A DNA stretch of 46,465 nt from Pseudomonadota bacterium. Its GTDB lineage: Bacteria > Desulfobacterota > Syntrophorhabdia > Syntrophorhabdales > Syntrophorhabdaceae. The translations under genes and the position numbers were made by a program. The notes under the pieces are model-generated. The model did no database searches. It saw only the letters and a program-made list of their open reading frames with translations, and was not told where the DNA came from. Location of the stretch: the NCBI GenBank assembly GCA_026388275.1, contig JAPLKB010000025.1, positions 1-46,465 on the forward strand, in the 5' to 3' direction. Below, piece after piece: positions 8,192 to 16,073 of this stretch; positions within the stretch are counted from its first letter, which is position 1; each line of letters opens with the position of its first letter.

Positions 8192-8548
8192 ATGGTTCTT
8201 GTCGATACATCGGTTTGGGTATCCCATTTCCGAGAAAGTAATAGCGGTTTGGTGAATCTCCTCAACAATACAGAGGTCATCTGTCACCCATTCATCGTGG
8301 GCGAGCTTGCATGTGGAAATCTCAAGGACAGAATGACCGTGATCTCACTTCTGGAAGCTCTACCAATGGCGGTTCTGGTCGAGCATGATGAGGTACTTGC
8401 TTTTATTGAAAGTCACGACCTTATGGGGAAGGGTTTAGGCTATGTGGATGTCCATCTTCTTGCGTCTGCTGTTTTAACGAGCGTTTCTCTCTGGACAATA
8501 GACAAGAAACTGGAAAAAGCCGCCAAAGGACTTCGCTGCAAGTATTAG
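8192..8548 (+). CDS. vapC: VapC-type PIN-domain ribonuclease toxin
   Basis: This 118-residue PIN domain starts MVLVDTSVWVSHFR, with the first catalytic Asp at residue 4. E44 in IVGELACGN, D86 near LMGKGLGYVDVHLLASA and D104 in LWTIDKKLEKAA supply the remaining acidic metal ligands. VapC toxins cleave tRNA or rRNA until bound by VapB. Length and motifs are intact, so the pair looks functional. Downstream sequence begins CAGACAACC, resembling half of an attC site, but no matching second half is visible. Confidence 0.88.
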   Translation: MVLVDTSVWVSHFRESNSGLVNLLNNTEVICHPFIVGELACGNLKDRMTVISLLEALPMAVLVEHDEVLAFIESHDLMGKGLGYVDVHLLASAVLTSVSLWTIDKKLEKAAKGLRCKY

Positions 8549-8683
8549 TAAAAAATCAGACAACCATTTGCTCGGTTGCATGCGCTTACGGATGGCATCC
8601 TCGTGCCTGCCGCTCAGCGCCGCCTTTGATGGACACCATCGGCGCGATAAAAGATGACAATTTTTTAAAAGGAAATGATATTT

Positions 8684-9322
8684 ATGAATATTATTATTAG
8701 GAATGAGACAGAAAATGATTATCGGGTTGTTGAAGAAATAACAAGAGAAGCTTTTTGGAATTTGTATTTTCCTGGATGTAATGAACATTATTTAGTTCAC
8801 AGAATGAGAAACCATACTGATTTTTTAAAAGAATTAGATTTTGTTGCAGAATATAATGGAAAGGTCATTGGAAATATCATGTATACAAAGGCTTGGTTGA
8901 TTGATGAAATAGGCACAGAAATAGATATTGTTAGCTTTGGCCCTCTTAGTGTATCACCGGAATATCAAAGAAAAGGTATTGGTAGCGGACTGATTAACCA
9001 TACAAAGAATATTGCAATTAAGAATGGTGTGAAAGCAATAGTTATTTTAGGTGATCCACATAATTATTGTAAGCATGGATTTAAGAGTTCTAAAGATTTA
9101 AACATTAGTGATATTAATGGGAACTATCCGTATGGAATGCTTTCCCTTGAATTAGAAGAAGGAGTACTTGCAGGTCATAAATGGAAATATAAATACAGTA
9201 ACGTGTATGAAGTAAATGAAAATGTTGCAGAAGAATATGATAATAGTTTTGAGAAGAAAGAAAAAGGATACAGATATTCCCAAGAAATATTCTCGATTGC
9301 TTTTAGATCATATGTAAAGTAA
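8684..9322 (+). CDS. GNAT-family N-acetyltransferase
   Basis: This 212-residue protein has the GNAT fold: MNIIIRNETENDYRVVEEIT, GKVIGNIMYTKA, FGPLSVSPEYQRKGIGSGLI with the acetyl-CoA pyrophosphate loop (QRKGIGS), then KAIVILGDPHNYCKHGFK. The YCKHGF segment occurs in predicted acyltransferases of the YhbS type. Substrate is unknown. ATG 8684 is preferred over 8675 because of AAAAGG spacing. The gene is markedly more AT-rich than its surroundings and ends 3 nt before a textbook attC, so it is a transferred cassette gene. Confidence 0.85.
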   Translation: MNIIIRNETENDYRVVEEITREAFWNLYFPGCNEHYLVHRMRNHTDFLKELDFVAEYNGKVIGNIMYTKAWLIDEIGTEIDIVSFGPLSVSPEYQRKGIGSGLINHTKNIAIKNGVKAIVILGDPHNYCKHGFKSSKDLNISDINGNYPYGMLSLELEEGVLAGHKWKYKYSNVYEVNENVAEEYDNSFEKKEKGYRYSQEIFSIAFRSYVK

Positions 9323-9325
9323 GTC

Positions 9326-9390
9326 ATCTAACGTACGCTTCACCTGCGAGGGACCTTGTGGCCCGAGACAGGTGGAAGCGTACGTTATGA
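9326..9390 (+). other. attC recombination site (65 bp)
   Basis: ATCTAAC (9326-9332) and GTTATGA (9384-9390) are the R''/R' cores. GTACGCTTCACCTG (9333-9346) pairs with CAGGTGGAAGCGTAC (9369-9383) with one extra unpaired base, the extrahelical base that guides integron integrase. A 9-nt inner stem region closes the hairpin. It immediately follows the acetyltransferase gene. Confidence 0.88.
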
Positions 9391-9451
9391 GTTCAGGGAA
9401 GCAAGAAACGTAGGCAAGGGGAACGATGATACAACCGAGGAGTGAAATATT

Positions 9452-10090
9452 ATGAACACTGAAAAACGGGACTTTGATAAAGAGGCTGCCTCTTGGGATG
9501 AACATCCTGCAAGGGTGAAGTTGGCGAAAGATATTGCCAATGTCATATCAAGACAGATCATCTTGACGCCCGAAATGGATATTATGGACTTCGGCTGTGG
9601 CACTGGACTGTTAACTATCCAATTACAGCCATTGGTCCATTCTATCACCGGCATCGATAGTTCTCAGGGAATGCTAAATATCTTCAACACGAAGGTCGTT
9701 AAGCTGAAGCTGCCCAATGTTAGATCTCAACTTATCGATCTTGACAAGGGCGATACCCTGGCAGGTAATTATCATTTGATTGTAAGCAGTATGACCCTCC
9801 ATCATATCAAGGAAATACAACCGCTCTTCGATCAATTCTATAGTATCATGGCCCCTGGCGGCTATCTGTGCATTGCTGATTTGGACTTGGATGATGGTCA
9901 GTTTCACGAAGACAATACCGGCGTATTTCATTTCGGATTTGATCGAGCGACCCTACGCAAGGTTTTCATAGAATCTGGGTTTGATAATATTCGGGATATA
10001 GGCGCCGCAGAAGTTGTGAAACCGAGCATCAATGGAGAAATGAGGCGGTTCACTATGTTTCTGATGACCGGTCAGAAGAGAGGAGATTAA
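9452..10090 (+). CDS. Class I SAM-dependent methyltransferase
   Basis: This 212-residue protein has the Rossmann methyltransferase motifs: MDFGCGTGLLTIQL (motif I, about residue 46), ITGIDSSQGML (motif II), NYHLIVSSMTLHHIKEI (motif IV) and LCIADLDLDDG. The N-terminus FDKEAASWDEHPARVKLA is common in small-molecule methyltransferases of the UbiE/Methyltransf_11 group. Substrate is unknown. The gene sits downstream of an attC and has GAGG upstream of the ATG. The next frame starts 2 nt after its stop. Confidence 0.85.
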   Translation: MNTEKRDFDKEAASWDEHPARVKLAKDIANVISRQIILTPEMDIMDFGCGTGLLTIQLQPLVHSITGIDSSQGMLNIFNTKVVKLKLPNVRSQLIDLDKGDTLAGNYHLIVSSMTLHHIKEIQPLFDQFYSIMAPGGYLCIADLDLDDGQFHEDNTGVFHFGFDRATLRKVFIESGFDNIRDIGAAEVVKPSINGEMRRFTMFLMTGQKRGD

Positions 10091-10092
10091 GC

Positions 10093-10455
10093 ATGATTAA
10101 GGAATCCAATACATGTCAAATATGCGGGGAGCCGGAACGAAAATGATTTTCAAGCGACTATTTTGATCTGATTGTCTGGTTCGATGAGGAAAGAAAAATC
10201 ATCGGTTTTCAGCTTTGTTATGATAAATACAAAAAGGAAAGGGCAATTACCTGGACGGGAACAGATGGTTACTCGCATTGCCTTATTGACGATGGTGAGA
10301 GCAACCCGGGAAGGTACAAGGCAAGCCCGGTATTGACTAATGACGGCTCGTTCAATAAAGAAAGAATAGCAGCAATCTTCCTGGATGAAAGCAGAGATAT
10401 TGACTCCAGAATATCCACATTTGTCCTTGAGAAGATTCTTGCTCATGAAAAATAA
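10093..10455 (+). pseudogene. Conserved hypothetical protein interrupted by an in-frame TGA
   Basis: From ATG 10093 the frame reads MIKESNTCQICGEPERK, then TGA at codon 18 (10144-10146), then FSSDYFDLIVWFDEERKIIG and on through ITWTGTDGYSHCLIDDGES to TAA at 10453, 121 codons in all. The sequence after the TGA remains perfectly open and protein-like. A TGG-to-TGA change (Trp to stop) in RK-W-FSSDYFDL is the simplest reading. No SECIS-like hairpin was seen within 40 nt, so selenocysteine is unlikely. An intact start within the second part is not obvious. The family is unrecognised; a CxxC pair at residues 8-11 may bind metal. Confidence 0.6.
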
Positions 10456-10607
10456 GGGCCTCCTGAAAGCTTGCCATCTGACTGCAGATGCAGCGATGAT
10501 TTTGGTTCTTTCGTATTTAAGATGCGAATATCTTTATGACACACTGGAATTACATAACAATATGTAATATTAATTATTACAAATAGCTGTATCACGGAGG
10601 TTGATAT

Positions 10608-10770
10608 CCCTGACCTTCTCTAAAGCTTCGTTCCCGACCATGCTATTATCGGGACTTGCGTCGCCCCTGCCACAAGCTCCGGAAGTCTTTTTAAACTCTT
10701 CCTGTTTCTCTTTATCAGCTTTCGGATGTTGGAGGTGGGGTATTACCTTCCTCCATCCGTGCCTATGGAG
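10608..10770 (-). pseudogene. IS630-family transposase scrap
   Basis: The minus frame reads HGWRKVIPHLQHPKADKEKQ followed by EEFKKT, resembling the segment GWR..RPR.HPKADPE.QE.FKK of IS630-type transposases. No catalytic domain remains. The region 10456-11074 otherwise holds only the promoter at 10844 and no convincing gene. Confidence 0.45.
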
Positions 10771-10843
10771 AATATCATATTAATTTAGTAATTGAATACA
10801 AAATTGTATGAGTTTGTCAGACAAATGCGCTTCAAAAAGTGAC

Positions 10844-10872
10844 TTGACAAACATGTGATGCTTGGCTATACA
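10844..10872 (+). promoter_or_regulatory. Strong sigma70-type promoter upstream of the V-ATPase region
   Basis: TTGACA (10844-10849), a 17-nt spacer and TATACA (10867-10872) form a near-perfect promoter reading toward the cytidylate kinase-like gene and the ATPase operon. The leader would be about 225 nt and contains GGAGGTGATGCCC, starting only a 15-codon frame. Confidence 0.65.
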
Positions 10873-11104
10873 TGAATAAGAAAGTTAAAATGTTGCATAA
10901 TGGGAAAGTTAAAAAATTTTTAAATTAAAGGTTGAATTCGGAGGTGATGCCCAATAGACACGCTTGCAGATCAACGCAGATATTGCAGGAATGATTTGTG
11001 AAGCATATAATAGGAAATATAGCATTTTCCACACCTTTCACCAAAAGGGTTTACAAGTGGGTGGATAATTGTAAGTGTTGAAGGAATATGGGGAGGGCCA
11101 AGTT

Positions 11105-11848
11105 ATGTGGGATAATATTGGTTACGGAAAATGTGAGTTTTTCATCGAGAGTTACTTTGAGTCGAAGAGAAAAGAAACTTCTGGTACCTTTATAAAACCG
11201 GCAATAACGATTTCACGGGCAGAGGGAGCAGGCGGACATACAGTTGCTTCCAACCTTGCAGAGTATATGCAGACACATGTTCCTTCCCATGATGTGTGGA
11301 CTGTTTTTGACCGGAATCTCGTGGAAAAAGTGCTGGAAGACCATAACCTCCACAAGCGCGTTGCCGATTTTATGAAGGAAGACCACAAGGCAATGCTGAC
11401 CGATGCAATTGAGGAGTGGCTCGGTTTTCACCCCTCTACCTGGACACTCATAGAGAAAATTAACGCAACCATAATAAGCCTTGCACAGATGGGGAATGTT
11501 ATCCTGGTGGGCCGAGGGGGCAGCATCGTTACATGTGAAATGCAGAACGTTTTTCGTGTACGTTTGGTTGGATCCCTTGAAAAGAGAATTGAGCAGATCC
11601 GGAAGATATACAACCTTGATCAAAAATCTGCCATGCATCATATTAAAAAGGAGGATGAGGGAAGTAGAAGATATGTAAAAGACAATTTCGACAAAGATAT
11701 CGATGATCCATTGCTATACCATATAACCATTAATACGGATATGATTAAATACGACGAAGCCACCCGTTTGATCGGTGACGAAGTGATCAAGCGTTTCAAA
11801 CTGGATAGACCCGTAAAAACTGCGGGAAACAGGATTAGTTCAACATAG
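11105..11848 (+). CDS. Cytidylate kinase-like family protein
   Basis: This protein of about 247 residues resembles the Cytidylate_kin2 family: AITISRAEGAGGHTVASNLAEY is a degenerate P-loop (no GKT), followed by VWTVFDRNLVEKVLEDHN, GNVILVGRGGSIVTC (the conserved G-R-G-G strand) and VRLVGSLEKRIEQIRKIYNL. These proteins are thought to phosphorylate nucleotides or an unknown small molecule; activity is unproven. ATG 11105 is chosen because GGGAGG lies 8 nt upstream; a GTG at 11075 is in frame. The next gene, the first V-ATPase subunit, starts 34 nt downstream, so it is probably transcribed with the ATPase. Confidence 0.75.
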   Translation: MWDNIGYGKCEFFIESYFESKRKETSGTFIKPAITISRAEGAGGHTVASNLAEYMQTHVPSHDVWTVFDRNLVEKVLEDHNLHKRVADFMKEDHKAMLTDAIEEWLGFHPSTWTLIEKINATIISLAQMGNVILVGRGGSIVTCEMQNVFRVRLVGSLEKRIEQIRKIYNLDQKSAMHHIKKEDEGSRRYVKDNFDKDIDDPLLYHITINTDMIKYDEATRLIGDEVIKRFKLDRPVKTAGNRISST

Positions 11849-11881
11849 CAGCGGGAGCTCATTTTCGGGGGAGGTACTGCC

Positions 11882-12196
11882 ATGCGTGATGTAATACAAA
11901 AGATCATCGCTACAGAGAGTGAAGCGAGGCTTATAGTCGAAGCAGCTAAGGCTGAAGCGGATCGTATCTTGTCGGACGCTCAAAAGAAAGGGCATAATAT
12001 TGTTGAACATACCCGTCAACAAGCAATCAATGAAGCCGAAAAAATTGTGAAAACAGCAGTCGAAGCAGCCGAGCAGGAGAAACAGCACCGCTTGGCCGAT
12101 GCTGCAGTGGAGATCGAAAGTCAGATCCGGCTTGAGCCGGCTGCCAGACAATGGGCCATTGAAGAGATCGTGCGGTGCGTATGCAGACAGCCATAG
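11882..12196 (+). CDS. V/A-type ATPase peripheral-stalk subunit G/H
   Basis: This 104-residue, almost wholly alpha-helical and charged protein (IQKIIATESEARLIVEAAKA, then EADRILSDAQKKGHNIVEHT) forms the long coiled coil of subunit G (AhaH/NtpF type). It pairs with subunit E to make the peripheral stalk that holds the catalytic head against rotation. GGGGAGG precedes the ATG. It is first in the ATPase operon, as in many bacterial A/V-ATPases, and overlaps the next gene by 22 nt. Confidence 0.85.
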   Translation: MRDVIQKIIATESEARLIVEAAKAEADRILSDAQKKGHNIVEHTRQQAINEAEKIVKTAVEAAEQEKQHRLADAAVEIESQIRLEPAARQWAIEEIVRCVCRQP

Positions 12197-13284
12197 CTGA
12201 TGTCGCAACTACTTCAGTTATTGCCTCGAAGCAACGAATAACAAATGATGTGAAATTCCTTGCGGCCAATGTCCATGCCCGTCGCAGTCGCATGGCCGAG
12301 GGTGAGCGGCTTGATGGTCTATGCCGCCTCAAAAATCTTTCTGATCTATTTAATACAATTTTTCCGGATTCTCAGCTTAAAGGGGTTCTTGATTTCCAGC
12401 GTCTGCTGGTCCGCGAACTGATCGATGAATTATCGGGCTTCCGTGCCTATATGCCCACTTCCGGAGTCGAGCTTCTCGATTGGATGATGGTTCGGTTTCA
12501 AGTGGAAAACCTGAAAGTATTGATGCGGGCATGTTTGACAAAAACACCTCTCAAAGAAATTGAGATACATCTCATATCCCTCCCAAGGGAATTGGCCCTG
12601 GATAACCAAAGGTTGGCTACGGCGGAATCTTTGAAAGATTTTGTCCGGTTGCTCCCAAGGGGAATTCTTCGGGAGAACCTGACCAAAGCTCTTGAGACCT
12701 ATCATAATTATCCACGGCCATTCTTTTTTGAGGCAGTGTTGGACCGTTTCTATTTTCAGAGGCTGCTTGAGAAGATAAAAAGACTCTGCGGGGCAGATCA
12801 GGGAACCGTAAGACCAATGTTTTGCCAGGAAGTGGATATCTTCCATCTAATGTTGGTTGCTCGGGGAAAATTTCACTACAACCTGACACCTGATATGCTG
12901 CAACCGTTACATGTTGCAGGTACCTTGATACCATACACGTTTTTTACGACTATGCTCAATAGTCCGGATCTTTATACATCTGCAAGTCGTGTTGCAAAGC
13001 GTGTGCTTATATCGCTTTTTGAGCACGGACCAAGTAGTGGATCGATGATTATTGATGTTTCAGATCTGGAAGGGTATGCGTGGAGTCACTTTTTACGTTT
13101 GGCGAACATGGCTTTTCGTCAGAATAATATGGGGTTGGGAGCAATTATGGGCTATATATGTCTTCGTCGTGTGGAAGTGGCCAACCTTATCGCTATTTCC
13201 GAAGGCATTCGAACGGGCATGACTGCCGAGACAATCCTTAGATCTTTAATCCCACGGACAAATGTGGAGGAAGTCTTTGTTTAG
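12175..13284 (+). CDS. V/A-type ATPase subunit C (V0D/AC39)
   Basis: This 369-residue protein has the all-helical V0D/AC39 layout. It shows ANVHARRSRMAEGERL near the N-terminus, DWMMVRFQVENLKVLMRA in the centre and NMGLGAIMGYICLRRVEVAN near the end, the last matching the conserved 'Y...K..E..NLR' region of the family. Subunit C couples the central stalk to the membrane rotor ring. The start overlaps the previous gene by 22 nt and the end overlaps subunit I, arguing for translational coupling. It is somewhat longer than typical archaeal AtpC. Confidence 0.85.
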   Translation: MRMQTAIADVATTSVIASKQRITNDVKFLAANVHARRSRMAEGERLDGLCRLKNLSDLFNTIFPDSQLKGVLDFQRLLVRELIDELSGFRAYMPTSGVELLDWMMVRFQVENLKVLMRACLTKTPLKEIEIHLISLPRELALDNQRLATAESLKDFVRLLPRGILRENLTKALETYHNYPRPFFFEAVLDRFYFQRLLEKIKRLCGADQGTVRPMFCQEVDIFHLMLVARGKFHYNLTPDMLQPLHVAGTLIPYTFFTTMLNSPDLYTSASRVAKRVLISLFEHGPSSGSMIIDVSDLEGYAWSHFLRLANMAFRQNNMGLGAIMGYICLRRVEVANLIAISEGIRTGMTAETILRSLIPRTNVEEVFV

Positions 13285-15283
13285 AACTGTGCCCATGATG
13301 AGACTCCAGGCAATTGTTCTTACTCAGGACGAACGCGCCGTGCTCAAGGGCTTGGGCCGTCTGGGGGCAGTACACCTGATGCGCATGCAGCCAGGTCCTG
13401 ATACTGCGCCTCTGTCCCCTATCGATTATACCGGAGAGATGGTTCAATATGATCGTATCAGAGCTCGTATTCAGGGGCTTCGTAAATTATTGGAAACAAC
13501 TCCCTTGACCAATGAATCATGGTCAGGAGGAGTAGCTCCAGCAGCAATGACGGCGGCAAAGGCCATAGAAAAACTTAGTTCCATGGAACAAGAGGTCGGT
13601 GACCTGTTGGAACATCAACAGCGTCTTGTACAACGCCAGAAGGAACTATCCGCCATTTGCGAACAAGTATTACGCTATCGTGGATTAGAGATTCCGCTCA
13701 CCGGATTTGACCAATTTTCATTCCTCCATTTTGTCACAGGGAGCTTGCCGGAGCAAAACTATGAGAGTCTTAGAAAAAAAGTTGGGGATAATGTTGCCTT
13801 CCTTCCTTTGATCCAACAAAAAGGACGACAATCGATTTTTGCGATTGCCTCTCGCCAGGGATACCCTGTCCTTGAAAAAGCGTTGCAACAGGCCGGTTTC
13901 CAGCAAGAAATACTCCCTGTAGTCGAAGGCGCAACAACAGATAGACTATTTGAAGAAAAAGAGAGAGAGCAAGAACAGTTAGCATCTGAATTGGGACAAT
14001 TGAACAACAAGCTCAAGACGGTTGCCACCGGTTTCACATTGCCCCTGGATGAGATTGAGAGATTTGTTGATACGGAGTGCCGTCTTATAAATGCAAGTCA
14101 GAAATTCCCGCGTACAGAGGCCACGACCCTGATTACAGGTTGGGTTCCGGCCTTTGACGTAGCAGTTCTGGAACAGTCCGTGGGAGAGATTACGGCTGGC
14201 CGGTGTATCATTCAGACTGCCTTGCCTGATGCTTCAATGCAGGAGAGCCCCCCTGTCCTTCTGAGGCATCCGAGACTGTTGCGTCCTTTTGAGATGCTGG
14301 TTTCAGCTTACGGCCTTCCGGATTATCAGGAACTGGAGCCGACATTGTTTGTTGCTCTCAGCTATATTTTGATGTTCGGTATGATGTTCGGTGATGCAGG
14401 GCATGGGATAGTCCTTATTGTATGCGGGTTAATTGCTTTATTTGCAGTCCGGTCTCCGAAGATCAAGGATGTTGGTATAATCCTTCTTTTCGGGGGTTTG
14501 TCAAGCACCATTTTTGGCATGGTCTACGGAAGCTACTTCGGTATTGAAGTGTTCAAGAAATATGCACTCTGGCATGACCCTCTGGAAGGCGACCCGGTCC
14601 AGCTTATGTATGGTGCTATGGGGATCGGCATTGCGTTGATCAGCATCGGTCTTATATTAAATGTTGTCAATCGTTTTAGACAAGGCGATGTAATCGGCGG
14701 CATTCTCGATAAATTCGGCCTTGTTGGTATTCTGTTCTACTGGGGATCTCTGGCTCTCTTAATATATGGACAAGCCATCAAGTCGTTGGGGCTTATGAAT
14801 ATATCGATAATTCTGTTTCTTGTGGTACCCATTATTGGTTGGTCGCTCAAAGAACCTTTAGAACATTTGCTGAACCGTGGAAAGGGTAAGCCGCACGAAA
14901 CTGATGATGGGCTGACAGGCGCAATTATAGAATCCTGTGTCGGCGCCTTTGAGGCTATCCTTAGCTACCTTGCGAATACTATAAGTTTTGTCCGTCTTGC
15001 AGCCTATGCCATGAGTCACGCTGCATTGCTTTTTGCCGCTTTTATGCTGGCTGCCGAGGTAAGAACTTTTCCTGTAGGGGGTGGTTTGTTTAGTTTGTGC
15101 GTAATTGTCGTCGGTAATCTAATTGCTATTGTTCTGGAAGGGGTCATTGCTTCAGTGCAGGCTTTGCGTCTCGAATATTATGAGTTCTTCGGGAAGTTTT
15201 TTGCCGGTAGCGGTAGACCCTTTGAACCGTTTTGTCTGGCCCAGGAAGTTAAGAGTTCAATGTCGCGAGAGGGCGGATTGTGA
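13262..15283 (+). CDS. V/A-type ATPase subunit I (a subunit, membrane stator)
   Basis: This protein of up to 673 residues has an N-terminal soluble coiled-coil half (to about residue 350) and a C-terminal membrane half of seven or eight helices (from PTLFVALSYILMFGMMFGDAGHG). The conserved proton-path arginine region is in LSYLANTISFVRLAAYAMSHAALL near residue 560. It forms the half-channels through which ions reach the c ring. The longest ATG is given; family similarity starts at MMRLQAIVLTQDE, so ATG 13295 or GTG 13289 may be the true start. Neither has an ideally spaced ribosome-binding site. Confidence 0.9.
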   Translation: MWRKSLFRTVPMMRLQAIVLTQDERAVLKGLGRLGAVHLMRMQPGPDTAPLSPIDYTGEMVQYDRIRARIQGLRKLLETTPLTNESWSGGVAPAAMTAAKAIEKLSSMEQEVGDLLEHQQRLVQRQKELSAICEQVLRYRGLEIPLTGFDQFSFLHFVTGSLPEQNYESLRKKVGDNVAFLPLIQQKGRQSIFAIASRQGYPVLEKALQQAGFQQEILPVVEGATTDRLFEEKEREQEQLASELGQLNNKLKTVATGFTLPLDEIERFVDTECRLINASQKFPRTEATTLITGWVPAFDVAVLEQSVGEITAGRCIIQTALPDASMQESPPVLLRHPRLLRPFEMLVSAYGLPDYQELEPTLFVALSYILMFGMMFGDAGHGIVLIVCGLIALFAVRSPKIKDVGIILLFGGLSSTIFGMVYGSYFGIEVFKKYALWHDPLEGDPVQLMYGAMGIGIALISIGLILNVVNRFRQGDVIGGILDKFGLVGILFYWGSLALLIYGQAIKSLGLMNISIILFLVVPIIGWSLKEPLEHLLNRGKGKPHETDDGLTGAIIESCVGAFEAILSYLANTISFVRLAAYAMSHAALLFAAFMLAAEVRTFPVGGGLFSLCVIVVGNLIAIVLEGVIASVQALRLEYYEFFGKFFAGSGRPFEPFCLAQEVKSSMSREGGL

Positions 15284-15364
15284 CCGCTCCATCCGTATCG
15301 GATGAAATGAAAAAGATTACAGTGGGGGATTGTTATGGCGGCAATGGTTGTAAAGATGAAAGGA

Positions 15365-15379
15365 GGCTGCTTCGCAGCC
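15365..15379 (+). promoter_or_regulatory. Stem-loop in the leader of the c-subunit gene
   Basis: GGCTGC-TTC-GCAGCC forms a compact 6-bp stem with a three-base loop, 21 nt before the start of the rotor-ring gene. Such a stem between cotranscribed genes could mark an RNA processing or stability site and help raise output of the c subunit, needed in many copies. Its function is inferred. Confidence 0.4.
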
Positions 15380-15399
15380 CGGGTAATCGGAGGTGTAAA

Positions 15400-15741
15400 A
15401 TGGTAAAGTTGTTCCGGCGAATTGGATCAATTGTAGCTGTTCTGGCGGGTATGATTCTGTCCTGTACGGTTGTTCTGGCTGAGGAGGCTGCGCGTGGAAG
15501 TGTGCCGGCAGACCCGGCATCGTTGTATAGATCCGTTGGCCTCGGAATGGCGGCTGCCTTTGCCATTGCTGCAAGTATTATCGGTGCAGGCCATGCCGTA
15601 GGGCGGATCGGGTCGGCAGCATTAGGTGCGGCAGCGGAGAGACCGGAACTTCTGACCCGCAGCATACTTTTTGTGGCATTGGCAGAAGGGTTGGCTGTTC
15701 TCGGTTTTGCCATTGCCATGATGTTGATACAAAAAATGTAA
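15400..15741 (+). CDS. V/A-type ATPase subunit K (rotor c subunit)
   Basis: This 113-residue protein has an N-terminal hydrophobic segment that looks like a signal or extra helix (RIGSIVAVLAGMILSCTVVLAE), followed by one two-helix hairpin: SVGLGMAAAFAIAASIIGAG and, after the polar loop AAAERPELL, SILFVALAEGLAVLGFAIAM. The ion-binding carboxylate is E in ALAEGLAV. No Gln is seen in the first helix and Gly follows the Glu, so the Q...E-S/T sodium signature is missing and H+ coupling is favoured. ATG 15400 is chosen for GGAGGTG; the frame extends upstream to 15280 without protein-like sequence. Confidence 0.9.
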   Translation: MVKLFRRIGSIVAVLAGMILSCTVVLAEEAARGSVPADPASLYRSVGLGMAAAFAIAASIIGAGHAVGRIGSAALGAAAERPELLTRSILFVALAEGLAVLGFAIAMMLIQKM

Positions 15742-15752
15742 GGGGTAAATCA

Positions 15753-16061
15753 GTGAAGTTTTATTGCATCGCTGATGAGGATACGGTGCGTGGTTTCCGA
15801 TTGGCAGGCGTAGATGCTCAAGCTGTGGCAACGCCTGAGCAGGCTTGGACTGCCATTACTGATGCTTCAGCCCGGTCTGACTTTGGAATCATTATCATCA
15901 CCGAAAAGGTGGCATCCTGGATTCGGCCGCAAATGGAAATGATTCAACTGGAACGGGATCGCCCGCTTATTGTTGAGATACCCGGGCCGGAAGGACCGCT
16001 TCCAGGACGTAAGAGCCTGCGTGAATTTGTACAGGAAGCTGTAGGTGTAAGTGTGGGCTAA
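15753..16061 (+). CDS. V/A-type ATPase subunit F
   Basis: This 102-residue protein fits subunit F: MKFYCIADEDTVRGFRLAGV, FGIIIITEKVASWIRP and RPLIVEIPGPEGPLPGRKSL, which form the small Rossmann-like domain, with a short C-terminal helix. Subunit F sits in the central stalk with subunit D and modulates ATP hydrolysis. The start codon is GTG with AGGGG upstream, 11 nt after the c-subunit stop. Confidence 0.88.
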   Translation: MKFYCIADEDTVRGFRLAGVDAQAVATPEQAWTAITDASARSDFGIIIITEKVASWIRPQMEMIQLERDRPLIVEIPGPEGPLPGRKSLREFVQEAVGVSVG

Positions 16062-16073
16062 AGGGGGTTAAGG

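Noticed and set aside
10144-10146. Second selenocysteine codon in the hypothetical gene
   Set aside because: No SECIS-like stem in the proper window and the context fits a Trp codon better.
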